Assembly: GCF_000219625.1 (NCBI RefSeq)
Contig: NC_018210.1
Span: 1,550,001-1,614,000 of the forward strand
Reading direction: 5' to 3'
DNA from: Zymoseptoria tritici IPO323
Lineage: Eukaryota; Ascomycota; Dothideomycetes; Mycosphaerellales; Mycosphaerellaceae
DNA length: 64,000 nucleotides
Under the pieces are notes generated by a model. The model made no database searches and was not told the origin of the DNA. It saw only the letters and a list, made by a program, of their open reading frames with translations. Below are positions 41,000 to 50,423 of the stretch, piece by piece. Numbering within the stretch: position 1 is the stretch's first letter; each line of letters starts with the position of its first letter. Made by a program: the position numbers and the translations under genes.

Positions 41000-43341
41000 C
41001 TAGTACTGGTTGTATCCTTGGTGTCCGTAGCCTTGCTGTCCGTAACCCTGCTGGTTCTGATCATACCCACCGCCGTATCCGCCCGCGCTGCCCTGCTGGT
41101 AGCCACCCTGCTGATATCCGCCTTGCTGCTGGTCATCACCGCCATAGCCTTGCTGAGGCGGCGGCTGCTGCTGTTGTGGCTGCCAAGGAGCCTCATAGCC
41201 CTGCTGATACGTAGCTGGGTACGTCGCGTTGCCAGCATCGTATTGCGCCACAGGTTTCTGCTGCGGGTACGCACCCTCAGCATCCAGAGGACCCAATTCT
41301 CTTCGGCTAGCCAACATGTCAAATACGCCGCCTTTGGTCGCGCTGTGGCTACCTGTCCCTGTACCGAAGTTCACACCGTGCTGTTGGGCAAGGTGCTGCA
41401 CGCCGGACAGACTGGACTGGATGTTGGCCACTTGATGATTCTTGCCCGCCTTGACGCTCTCGGAGGATAGGATGTCGTTCAATTTCGAGCCGCGATCGGG
41501 CCGCTTTTGCACCCATGCTTCGACAACGTTGAACATTTTGCGGTGGATCTCGACGTTTTGGTCGCGCGCGGCGGGATGGTGGAAGACTCGGCCAATGTCG
41601 TCGAGGATCTCGCTCTCCGGTACTTCTGGGTGCTCCCAGCCGTAGATGACGCGAGGCGCGACGTATTGTAAAATCTCGGCGGCGAGTTGACCGGCGGGAC
41701 CGTTGAGGACGTTGCTGAAGTGGTCTTTTGAGAGCATACTGTGGGTAGGATCGGAAGACGTGGGGTCTGTCCATACCAAGAATTGCTGATTTGCCGAGGA
41801 ATCGATGACTACGCCGGAACCCTGCTTGAGGGCATTGGAAGCGGAGGCGATAATAGGCTTGATGAAGGGAGCGAGCAAACCCATGACGAACAGAGTAACC
41901 TTTTCGGTGATGGTGTCAATCATCTTCTCAAGACCAGGGATTTTGGAGATGATCGCTGATATCTGGCGGACGACCTTGTCGCGGAAGGAGAGGATGGGAT
42001 AGATCTTAGCGATGACGGCAGCTGCGTCGATGGTCGGAGGCGCAGAGAACGTAGTCTGTCCGGGAGCCGCAGCACGAGAGCCGCTGTAGTCGTTGTCGTA
42101 GGAGTAGTCGTCCATCCCGCGGTTACCACCACCAGAACGCTCATTATCTGCGGCCTGGCGATCAGATGCGGCCTGCAAATCGACCGCCTCCTGGATCAAG
42201 GAGCCGGTGCCCGGAATCTTCGCCAGTAGTTCCGTCAGCGGGGATGCTGCAGAAGCTGGGTCTCCACCACTCCTCTTCGAAGTGGCTGAGGCCTGGCCAA
42301 GAGCTGCGTTGAGCTGATCGACTTCAGAGTCGTTCACTTCGGTAGAGATCATGGTATCGCTGGCTTCGCCGAGAACAGAGTGAAGGAAGTCTGAAGTAAG
42401 TATTAGCGATGGCTGCACAGGAAACGGTCTCGGGCGACGCTGCAGGCCTCGTCTCGGCCAAGAACTTACCGACACCTCCAAAGGTACCCGTCACCAGCGG
42501 GAAGACCTGTTTTCCACGGAGGTTGACCATGGACTGGGCGCCAACATGAGGAAAGACATTGTGCATGCCCATTTCGCGCAGGGCAAGCTCTGTATAGTTT
42601 GTGTGAGCGCCAAAATCCTCGACACAGTGGAGGCCCTGGCCGAGACATCGAAGAGCTTCGCAAAGGTCCTCCTCGCGCCCCTTCCGCGCGCCGCTCGTGT
42701 ACTCTCTGCCAAAGTGAATGCTACGTGCAAAACTCCACTTGATGTAGCCGAGAGATGTTGCAATACCAAGATTTTCGTTCGCGATGTAGTTCTTCATCCC
42801 AGTGTTCGGATCGATTGCTAGCTCAATTGGCTGCACAGGTCCTCTAAGCCTTGGGTCAAGTTGTCGAGCATCGATATTATCCGCGTAATCCTTTGGGTTA
42901 TCGATGTGTTCTTCGGGACGGTACACACCAAGGCGTTGAGCTGTAACTTCGAACTCTTCAGTGGCTACGATTCGTCAGCTGTTGCGTTCATATGAGCGAT
43001 CATTTAGTATGCCCACCATATCCGAAGGACATAAAAGCCAAGATCCAGACTAGAACACGGATTGTGTCCGCTGGCACGCCTTTCAGTGTGCCGACATCTA
43101 CCGCTTGCGAATAGTCACGCAGCCAATTGCCAAAATATGCACGTTTGACCATCATGCTTGTCCATTTGTGACCGCGGATGAAGGCGACGGTCGTGAGAAG
43201 ATCTTCGATATCTCCATGGCGCCAGTTGTGCCCTTCTACGTTGGAGATCGAGGCGATGTTGCCTGCTCCGAACGCTGCCACTGGCGATGCGAAGAGCACA
43301 AGTCCGACCAGGCAGAACACTAGCAGAGTGGTGGATCCCAT
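41000..43341 (-). CDS. het-c: HET-C (heterokaryon incompatibility C family), spliced, 736 aa
   Basis: Exons on the minus strand: 43341-43017, 42964-42470 and 42390-41000; introns of 52 and 79 nt. The product has a signal peptide (MGSTTLLVFCLVGLVLFASPVAAFG) and the HET-C core: GHNWRHGDIEDLLTTVAFIRGHKW, FGNWLRDYSQAVD, FGYATEEFEVTAQRLGVYRPEEHIDNPKDYADN and CVEDFGAHTNYTELAL. The C-terminal 100 residues are Gln/Gly/Tyr-rich repeats (QQGGYQQGG, QGYGQQGYGHQ), prion-like in composition. In Neurospora, allelic het-c products trigger cell death after hyphal fusion between unlike strains, together with the adjacent HET-domain gene pin-c. Here neighbours are a mitochondrial carrier and cyclin C; no HET-domain gene is in the window. 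A housekeeping plasma-membrane role is equally possible. Confidence 0.92.
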
Positions 43342-44201
43342 CGTCGAAAGTCGTCGCGCGGAGTTGTGAAAAACCGGTGAAGGCTGTCGTTGAAATGACA
43401 GTTGCTTCGAGACGCTGACTTATGTAGGACTCGTCTTGTCCGCAGTCGGTCGTGCAGGTCGTGGCCAGCTGAAGCGCTGAATCAGCTGTGTGGCTGAGCT
43501 GTTCAAGTGTTCGCTGTTTTGAGTCGGCTTTGGAGCAGTCCGTTCGAATGCTATCTCCAGCGGCAGACGATGGTACAGATTCGATGCTTCAGGGCGGCGA
43601 AGATGATAGCCAAGTTTGGATGCTCCAGTGTTGTCTGCTGTCCCTGCCGACAATCTAGCTATCAGAACTTCCGACGACAAATGTTGGTGAATGATTGAAT
43701 CCACATGAAGTCATACCTGGCCCTTAGTAAGCCAGCATTACATAAGCAGTGGTGAGCCTGAGGCATGAAATGCTGTCCAAGCTGTCCTCGTCAACCAATA
43801 CCGTCTTCTCCAATTACCTATCGATCGCACAGTTTTGTGTGGATCTTGAGCATCAAAGGGCGCCTGATGAATGCGTAATCCTCCGATGGAGTGTAAGAGC
43901 TAGTTTACCGCTACAGCAAGCGGCAGTACATACTAACATGTTGCTATCGTAGGAGCCGATATTCGTTTCAGTCAGAACGTCCTGCGCTGACAGCCAACTG
44001 AGAGTCGTGCTATGATCAGATTGGACCCAGCATGCATCGTTACCTGATCCCTTTGTATACAACGACTGCCTTTGCCGCTTCTCGGCTTTGAGCGATGGGA
44101 AGCGACAGATTGCTTGAATCCGCAGCTGCTCTTGCATCGACCACGACCGAACATGGCAGCGTAATACCATTTTGAGAATTTGTTTGCCCCTCGGAACTAT
44201 C
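43342..44201. other. Divergent promoter region, HET-C / cyclin C
   Basis: 860 nt between divergent start codons. No named element or supported ORF is seen. Confidence 0.45.
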
Positions 44202-45191
44202 ATGGCGGCCAACTACTGGGACTCCACCCAGGCCAAATTCTGGACGTTCGCCAAAGCAGAACTCTCTGACCTACGGAAGGATCTGGAGAAGACCAACCAG
44301 CCACTGCACAACCGATACACTTTACCGGACCGCCGCTTGATGAATATATACATTCAGCAACAGCTCGTCAAACTCGCCCGGAGGATGAGTCTACGCCAGC
44401 AAGCATTGGCCACAGCTCAAATCTACATCAAGAGATTCTACTTGCGGGTCGAAATGCGAAAGACTAATCCATATCTGATCATGGCCACGGCTGTATACTT
44501 GGCATGCAAGATGGAAGAATGCCCTCAGCATATCCGTCTGATGCTCGGCGAAGCTGCTCGTCAATGGCCTGAGCTAGGCGTGACGGAGACTAGCAAGATC
44601 GGCGAATGCGAGTTTGCTCTCATCTCAACCCTGTCCTCTCGACTCATCTGTCATCACCCGTACAGATCGTTATCTGAACTCGGTCCCATATTTGGACTCA
44701 GCAGCGAAGAGACGCAGCTGGCCCACTCGATCCTCAACGACAGCTACAATACAGACCTTCCACTTCTCTATGCCCCGCATATCATCGCCATTACAGCTGT
44801 CTTCCTCGCTGTCGTCCTCCGACCCTCAGGCCAGCCCCCGGGTCTGCAAGCTCATTCGACACAAGGCTCGCCCGTTCAGCTCAGCTCGGGCATGATTTCG
44901 CCTTTGTCTTCCTCCATGCCCAGCTTTTCTCCATCAGTATCGGGGAATGCCGCACAACAAGCCTTCCTGGGCGGCTTCAGCGGCCTTAAGCAGGCAGGAC
45001 CAAAGCTGAGCAAACTCGTCGACTGGCTGGCGGAGAGCAAGGTCGACATGAACTCCATCGTTGATGCCACTCAGGAATTGGTCAGCTTGTATGAAGTTTG
45101 GGAAAGCTACAGTGAGCGGACTTGCAAGGAGGCGATCACGAAGTTTGTCAAGGACGCTGGGATGGCAGGTGGCGGGCTCTTGAATAAGTGA
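44202..45191 (+). CDS. SSN8: Cyclin C of the Mediator kinase module (Ssn8/Srb11)
   Basis: A 329-residue single-exon protein starting MAANYWDSTQAKFWTFAKAEL (ATG at 44202). The first cyclin box follows (residues about 40-150: RRLMNIYIQQQLVKLARRMSLRQQALATAQIYIKRFYLR, MATAVYLACKMEECPQHIR) and then a second fold (ICHHPYRSLSELGPIFGLS ... APHIIAITAVFLAVVL). The N-terminal WxSTQ.xxW motif is diagnostic for cyclin C rather than cyclin K or T. It partners Cdk8/Ssn3 in the Mediator kinase module and controls RNA polymerase II transcription; in yeast it also leaves the nucleus under stress to promote mitochondrial fission. A Ser/Pro-rich insert at about 215-255 is typical of filamentous fungi. Confidence 0.93.
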   Translation: MAANYWDSTQAKFWTFAKAELSDLRKDLEKTNQPLHNRYTLPDRRLMNIYIQQQLVKLARRMSLRQQALATAQIYIKRFYLRVEMRKTNPYLIMATAVYLACKMEECPQHIRLMLGEAARQWPELGVTETSKIGECEFALISTLSSRLICHHPYRSLSELGPIFGLSSEETQLAHSILNDSYNTDLPLLYAPHIIAITAVFLAVVLRPSGQPPGLQAHSTQGSPVQLSSGMISPLSSSMPSFSPSVSGNAAQQAFLGGFSGLKQAGPKLSKLVDWLAESKVDMNSIVDATQELVSLYEVWESYSERTCKEAITKFVKDAGMAGGGLLNK

Positions 45192-45404
45192 TGTGCAATC
45201 ATTTGGCGAGAGCTTGCGGTATACATGGAGTAGCCGGGATCCTGGGCTCTATGGAAGAGGACGACTGATTGAGGAAATGATCGCTGAGCAGGGCGGAATT
45301 GTGTTGGTTTAAGGAGGATGACGTGCACGCCATCTTCGCGAGCCTTTCTTGAACGATAGACGGCCGAAAAATTGTACAATGGGACTTCCGGGTTGATGCC
45401 CGAA

Positions 45405-46688
45405 TCAGCCCAAGGCACGAGACAGCTCTTCCCTTGCCTTCTCAGCCTCTCCAGCCATGTCGACACTCCAGATCGATCGCAGCCTTTTCTTGGTCAAACA
45501 GATCCAATCGTCCAGTTCCTGGCCTTCAAGCTTTTGGTCGTAGACCTCGCAGAAGCGAGGTCCAGTAATAGAGCTCAGACGATGAACTTCAGCAGACCGT
45601 GGCTTCCTCACAGCTTCAAATGCCTGCATACCAGCCTTGACAACTTCTGAAGAAGGCCCTCTCTCCTGCATCACGGACAGCACTTCGGACAGCACATACG
45701 CATCCTCTACCGCTTGACCGGCGCCCGATCCTTGATGCGGTGGCATTCCATGAGCACCATCTCCAATCAGCAGGACTCGACCATCGTAGAACGACTTTGG
45801 CTGTTGAATATGTTGAAACGAGCCCCAAAGAGCCGGATCCGCATCAAACAATGCCAGAATCTTCTTGGACCGCTCTCCCCAATCTTTGAAGCCCTCTTCG
45901 AATCTAGACTTTTGACCAGGTAGGAGCCACTCATCGATTGGCCATTGCTCTGGGACCAACTGCCACGCTCCACAATTCATCATCTTCCCGCCGCTCACTG
46001 GATACGTGATGAGATAACCTCCAGGACCATGGACGATCTGGCTCACACGCGCGGATTCTCCAATCGCCTCGATGGCTTGCTCCATCGGGACCACTTTTCT
46101 GTACAGGCCTGCATGGCTGAAGTGCGGACTGCTGACGGCGTTGTTCTCGCCAAACATCGCGGTCCTCACCCTCGAATGAATGCCATCGCAACCTATGAGC
46201 AGACTCGCAGTCTCCTCACTCCCACCCGCAAACCTTATCGTCACCCCGTCCTCATTTTGCTCATACGACGAAAACTTCTTGTTGAACTTGGCATGCTCAG
46301 TCCCCATCTCTGTAGCCATCAATTGCAGAAGTTCTTGTCGGTGAAAGGTGAGGTTGCCCGTGCCAGGAGCTTTGAGCTGGAACATCAAGTCGCCGTCTTT
46401 GTGATCTCCCGACGGTGCGCCATAGCGAAAGAGCATCCATGTCTCTTCGTTTGGGGGCGGGTTCGGTGTAGCGAGTTTCATATATTTCTCGCCCAGAGAC
46501 GGTTCGATAAGACGAAGAGACTGCGAGGCCGTAGGTCCAAGGTTGATTCCCGCGCCGATCTCGGTGAAGGATTGCTTCGCTTCGTAGATGGTGAAGGAAA
46601 TGTTGCGATGTTTGAGAGCTATTGCGAGGGCTATGCCGCCGAGACCGCCGCCAACGATGGCTACGTGGAAGGGTTTCTTGGTCGACAT
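45405..46688 (-). CDS. FAD-dependent monooxygenase, salicylate-hydroxylase-like
   Basis: A 427-residue single-exon protein, typical size. It has the three motifs of group A flavin monooxygenases: the dinucleotide fold VAIVGGGLGGIALA (residues 9-22), the DG motif GCDGIHSRVR (166-175) and the GD motif GRVLLIGDGAHGMPPHQGSGAGQAVEDA (303-330). Such enzymes hydroxylate aromatic rings with NAD(P)H and O2. The closest functional class is salicylate 1-monooxygenase and relatives, in aromatic degradation or secondary metabolism. No other aromatic-pathway gene is adjacent, so the substrate cannot be inferred from context. No signal or membrane anchor is seen. Confidence 0.9.
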   Translation of the reverse strand: MSTKKPFHVAIVGGGLGGIALAIALKHRNISFTIYEAKQSFTEIGAGINLGPTASQSLRLIEPSLGEKYMKLATPNPPPNEETWMLFRYGAPSGDHKDGDLMFQLKAPGTGNLTFHRQELLQLMATEMGTEHAKFNKKFSSYEQNEDGVTIRFAGGSEETASLLIGCDGIHSRVRTAMFGENNAVSSPHFSHAGLYRKVVPMEQAIEAIGESARVSQIVHGPGGYLITYPVSGGKMMNCGAWQLVPEQWPIDEWLLPGQKSRFEEGFKDWGERSKKILALFDADPALWGSFQHIQQPKSFYDGRVLLIGDGAHGMPPHQGSGAGQAVEDAYVLSEVLSVMQERGPSSEVVKAGMQAFEAVRKPRSAEVHRLSSITGPRFCEVYDQKLEGQELDDWICLTKKRLRSIWSVDMAGEAEKAREELSRALG

Positions 46689-47391
46689 TTTGGATTGCGC
46701 ACGGGTAATGCAACAACACGAAGCTCAAGGAGGTCGAGGTCGAGGTACTTAAGCTAGGCAGCAATCAGTGGATTGGTAAGCCGATATGGGATGGTTTTGC
46801 GATATCTCACGCAGGATACATGCTTCAGCTCAAAAATCGTGCAGGTGTGTTGTTCAGATCGTCATGCGTGCAGCTCGAAACGGCAGTTCGGCGCCGAATG
46901 TTGGAGGCGTTGAAGGAACTCAAACCACCGAAGGATGAGTATACATAATATGCAAAACCTCGCGGGCAGAAACGAAAGCTGCTGCCTATTCTCGTGCTCC
47001 ATGCGATTTGGATTGGAACGTCTGGTTCCCTGAGAATTCTTTCTACAGACATCTTCCAAAGTCATTCACTTCGACAAGGTTCAGCCAAGCCTCCGTTGCA
47101 TCGATCCAAGAACAGAGCGACCGTCTTCACTACAGTCGCAACTTGAAGTAAAAGCGCCCAATGCTACCACTCGTACAACTTCTCCCAGATTGTCTCACGA
47201 TATTCCTACATCCAGCCTTGTCAGAAGTCGACAACAAGCAACAATGAATTCATCGTCCTTTGTTCAACGTCGGGCACATTCTACACTTTTCCGTCGATCG
47301 AACAAAGACTGCAAGCCCCCTCAAGGTCCTGGCAATAAGCCATGGCAACGAGCTCCCTTGTCTCCCTCCTGTGTCTGCATTCGGCGCCGAG
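46689..47391. other. Divergent intergenic region
   Basis: 703 nt between the monooxygenase (minus) and the SET gene (plus). An ORF starting at 47244 (MNSSSFVQRRAHS) overlaps the preferred SET start in another frame, and could be an upstream exon or uORF. Nothing else seen. Confidence 0.4.
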
Positions 47392-48224
47392 ATGGCCAAA
47401 ACATACCCGTTCAGAGCATTAAATCCCAGGACCAAGCGATGGAACACAGTTCCCGCCGTGAAGAAGATCAGCAAGATCCGATTGAACAAAGCAGAATGGA
47501 TCGCAGCAGCAGCTGAAAATCGTTCGGCCACAACGAAAGGAGGGAGGCAATCCAAAAAGTCCAAGAAGTCCAAGAAAACAGGAAAGCCACGAAAGACACC
47601 GACTCGAGCGATCGATGCCATAAGTCACAGTGATCCTCAGATTGATTGTCTGCATTGCAAGTCTCCTCCTCATTGTCCAGAACATCCAAAGAGGGCTCTG
47701 CTAACGACCTCGAAGGTGGACTGCTAGGCAATGACGAAGCTTGCAACAACGAGTGCTACGACGACTTCGTCAACACCGTGCTCACAAAACCACGCATCGA
47801 TATCATCGGCCCTGGCAAACTAGGGTATGGCGTATTCACAGCGGCCAAGACGTTCATCAAGAAAGGCGACTGGCTGGAAGAGTATATCGGCGAAATCCGA
47901 CCGATGAACACAAACTCGTTGTATGCCTTCGAACTGCCGACCGAGTGCAGACTCGACTCGCTGCATGCAGGGAATTGGACGCGATTCGTCAACTCCAGCT
48001 GCAAACCGAATGTCCGAGCAAGGGCGGCTACTGTAGGGAAACGCCATGCGATCCTGTTCCAGGCGGCGAGGAATATCGGTCCGGGCGAGGAGTTGCGAAT
48101 CAATTATGGTGGGATGTATTTTCAGCAGGCGGGGTTGCTTTGTATGTGTGATGTGAAGGATGGGCCGCATATGCCAAAGGGAGGCAAGAAAGTGAAAAAG
48201 GATGACGGCGAGGAAGATCTTTGA
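47392..48224 (+). CDS. Short SET-domain protein (putative protein lysine methyltransferase), spliced, about 248 aa
   Basis: Proposed exons 47392-47629 and 47716-48224. Exon 1 encodes a very basic N-terminus (MAKTYPFRALNPRTKRW ... KKSKKSKKTGKPRK). Exon 2 carries a Cys pair (ACNNECYDDF) and the SET core: GYGVFTAAKTFIKKGDWLEEYIGEI, the NHSCxPN-like NWTRFVNSSCKPNVRA, and the ELxxxY segment GEELRINYGGMYF. The acceptor is well supported (GCTAAC branch 10 nt before the AG at 47714-47715). The donor is uncertain: GT at 47630 is in phase, but GT sites at other positions would also keep the frame. SET enzymes transfer methyl groups from SAM to lysine; there is no full pre-SET/post-SET, so the substrate is unclear. 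Confidence 0.65.
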
Positions 48225-48925
48225 GGAGACGAGTCGCGGGTGCCGCTGGTCCGGACATTAGGGATTTCTCGTGCAGCTTAGACGTAGCGTATCCTCCAGA
48301 CCAGTCAAGTTCATTACACGGCGTGTTGACTGGCACAACACTTCCTGGTGTTCATGATCGCATAAAGCCTCGCTTGACCGCTGTACAAAGCGCGCTTCTT
48401 CCTCAATCTCAACAAATACCCGACTTGGACCCGTCCCTCCTGGAAAACGCCCTCGATGGTCATTCTTTGTGCTTTCGGACCACTCTCAGCAACCCGACTT
48501 GAGCTCCCTCTCAATCTCAGTCTGCTTTGGTGTCTTGAACCAGCTCCTCCCGCTAGAATTAACCCCGCTTGCCATACTGATGGCGCCACGTCGTTGGAAG
48601 GACGCAAGTTGCTTGTGGGGCCATGCGTTGATCTCATCATCTGGGTCCCGGGTGTCGGGGACCTCGACGGAAGAGGTCGTCGCGGTCAGGTTTGAGCTGG
48701 GCGATTGGGGCTGCGGCGGTTGTGGAGTTTTTGGCGGCATGTTTGAGGAGCGTGTGTTTGTTGTTTTGGGTGTAGTGGAAGGAAGTAGTCGAGGCCAACT
48801 CGAAGGGAATTGGGGTTGGCGTTTCAAGGCTTTAGCGCATGGCGGAGGCGATGTCTCAGTATTGAATGGTGATTCGGCTGCGTCGTACGATGGTGTCTCG
48901 ACGCCACGGGTCTCGTGTCCGCTTC
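48225..48925. other. Convergent intergenic region
   Basis: 701 nt between the SET gene and the SNARE gene 3' ends. Overlapping ORFs on both strands (48469-48960 plus, 48486-48992 minus) have no family features. Confidence 0.45.
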
Positions 48926-49711
48926 TCACTTCAATACGACAATCACCAAGATCAAAATAATGATCAGAATCGTGATCGTGATCCAGTTCCAATTATCCTT
49001 CCCTTTCCTCGCGATCCGGCCCAACCTCCTCTGCGCGCCATCCAGCGTATGACTATGTCGGTCCACGCCCTGCTCTACGTCTTCCAGTAGGACATTCTGT
49101 TCGTCCAGTTCGTTGCCCATTTGTATACCCAACATTCGTTGTCGTCCGATGCTCGCTCCCAATGAGTCCAGTTGCTCGTCTTGTTCACGGAGGACATTTT
49201 TGTGATAGGCGTGGATTTGTTGGTTGTCGAGGTTGGACTGGTCAGGTACTTCGGGTTCGTCTCGATAAGGTTGTCCTCCGCTGGCAGAGTTGAACAATGC
49301 GGCGCGATTGGCGATGTCAACAGTGTCTTCTTCCTCGTCTGGATCGTCGCGGAAGCGTACGCCTTTGTTACGACTTTGTGCTGATAATGGCTTCGATTGT
49401 GCGGCGGCGAAGTCGGGTGCTAGGGTGGAGTCGTTGGGTTGTTGAATGGTAGAGGTCGGCGGCGCGGAGCCATGGTATTGAGCGTACAGATCTGCATATT
49501 GTGTTCGGAGGCGGGAGAGGTCGGCGGAATTGGATTGTTGAGCTTCGAGGGAGATGATGCCTTCGTGTAGATTTGTGAGGGAACGGACGATGTGGGTGTC
49601 TTGTTTTGTGGAGTCGAGGGAGAGGGAGATGGCGCGTTGGCGTTCGAGGAGAGAGAGCTTGAGGTGGTCGGCGAGGAGGAGGAGTTGGCGGGTGGAAGTT
49701 GAGGTCGACAT
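48926..49711 (-). CDS. SYN8: Qc-SNARE, syntaxin-8 type (Syn8)
   Basis: A 261-residue single-exon protein. The N-terminal 90 residues are helical. A disordered acidic linker (DDPDEEEDTVDIA) follows. The SNARE motif spans about residues 168-230 (HAYHKNVLREQDEQLDSLGASIGRQRMLGIQMGNELDEQNVLLEDVE); its central Gln (at GNELDEQ / RQRMLGIQ) fits a Qc type. The protein ends in a C-terminal membrane anchor (NWITITILIIILILVIVVLK) with almost nothing beyond. Syn8/syntaxin-8 proteins act in fusion at late endosomes and the trans-Golgi. The tail-anchored layout and length match fungal Syn8 homologues; Tlg1 is the alternative, but lacks this linker. Confidence 0.88.
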   Translation of the reverse strand: MSTSTSTRQLLLLADHLKLSLLERQRAISLSLDSTKQDTHIVRSLTNLHEGIISLEAQQSNSADLSRLRTQYADLYAQYHGSAPPTSTIQQPNDSTLAPDFAAAQSKPLSAQSRNKGVRFRDDPDEEEDTVDIANRAALFNSASGGQPYRDEPEVPDQSNLDNQQIHAYHKNVLREQDEQLDSLGASIGRQRMLGIQMGNELDEQNVLLEDVEQGVDRHSHTLDGAQRRLGRIARKGKDNWNWITITILIIILILVIVVLK

Positions 49712-50423
49712 GGCTGTGGAGGTGAGGTTGGCGAACTGTGTCGGATGGTCTGGGTCTGGGTCCGGGTCGGTCGTGTGTTCTATGTTTCGAATAGTGCTGC
49801 CTTATCCAGGCACCTTTCGGTATGTCGTCCCCATGTGAAGTCATCCATCCATTCATCCTCCGCCGGCCGACGATCCGAGCCGCCATCGGGATCGGAAGGA
49901 TGCGGGGCAGTCCAGACCCAGAGCAGGGCAACAGGGATACATATGCCGAAACACGTTTACTCTCCATCTCCCTGTCGCTTCATTCGCTGACAATCCCTCC
50001 ATCACCCCGTCGCAGGCCGATGCCATCTACATTGCGGACGTTCCACAGCAGTTCTCTAGGTTCTCTGCCCTCGCTGAGGCGTCCAACGCAACTCACTCCG
50101 CCGTGGCTGGGTACACCGCTGGTCCGGCGCTCATTCATTGTTTGCTAGAATTACTTCCTTCATCCTCGAAGTTCAGCATCGCCCATCGTTCAACCCTGCG
50201 GAGCCACGGATTCTGAAACCGTCAAACTATTCTGGTATCAATGTCAAATCCGCCCAAGACACTGACACAACTCTACTGCCCCCAACCTGTCTGGCGGCTG
50301 GATACTTCCTCCATCTCCGGATCATCACGCCAAGCGACTCGTCGATTGCGCTTGCAGGGGCTCCACGAGGCACTTGACCAACCGAACTGCAGCTAAACTT
50401 GCCTAAATCGCCATCACATCACC
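49712..50423. other. Divergent intergenic region
   Basis: 712 nt between the SNARE gene (minus) and the RING gene (plus); no supported ORF or named element. Confidence 0.45.
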
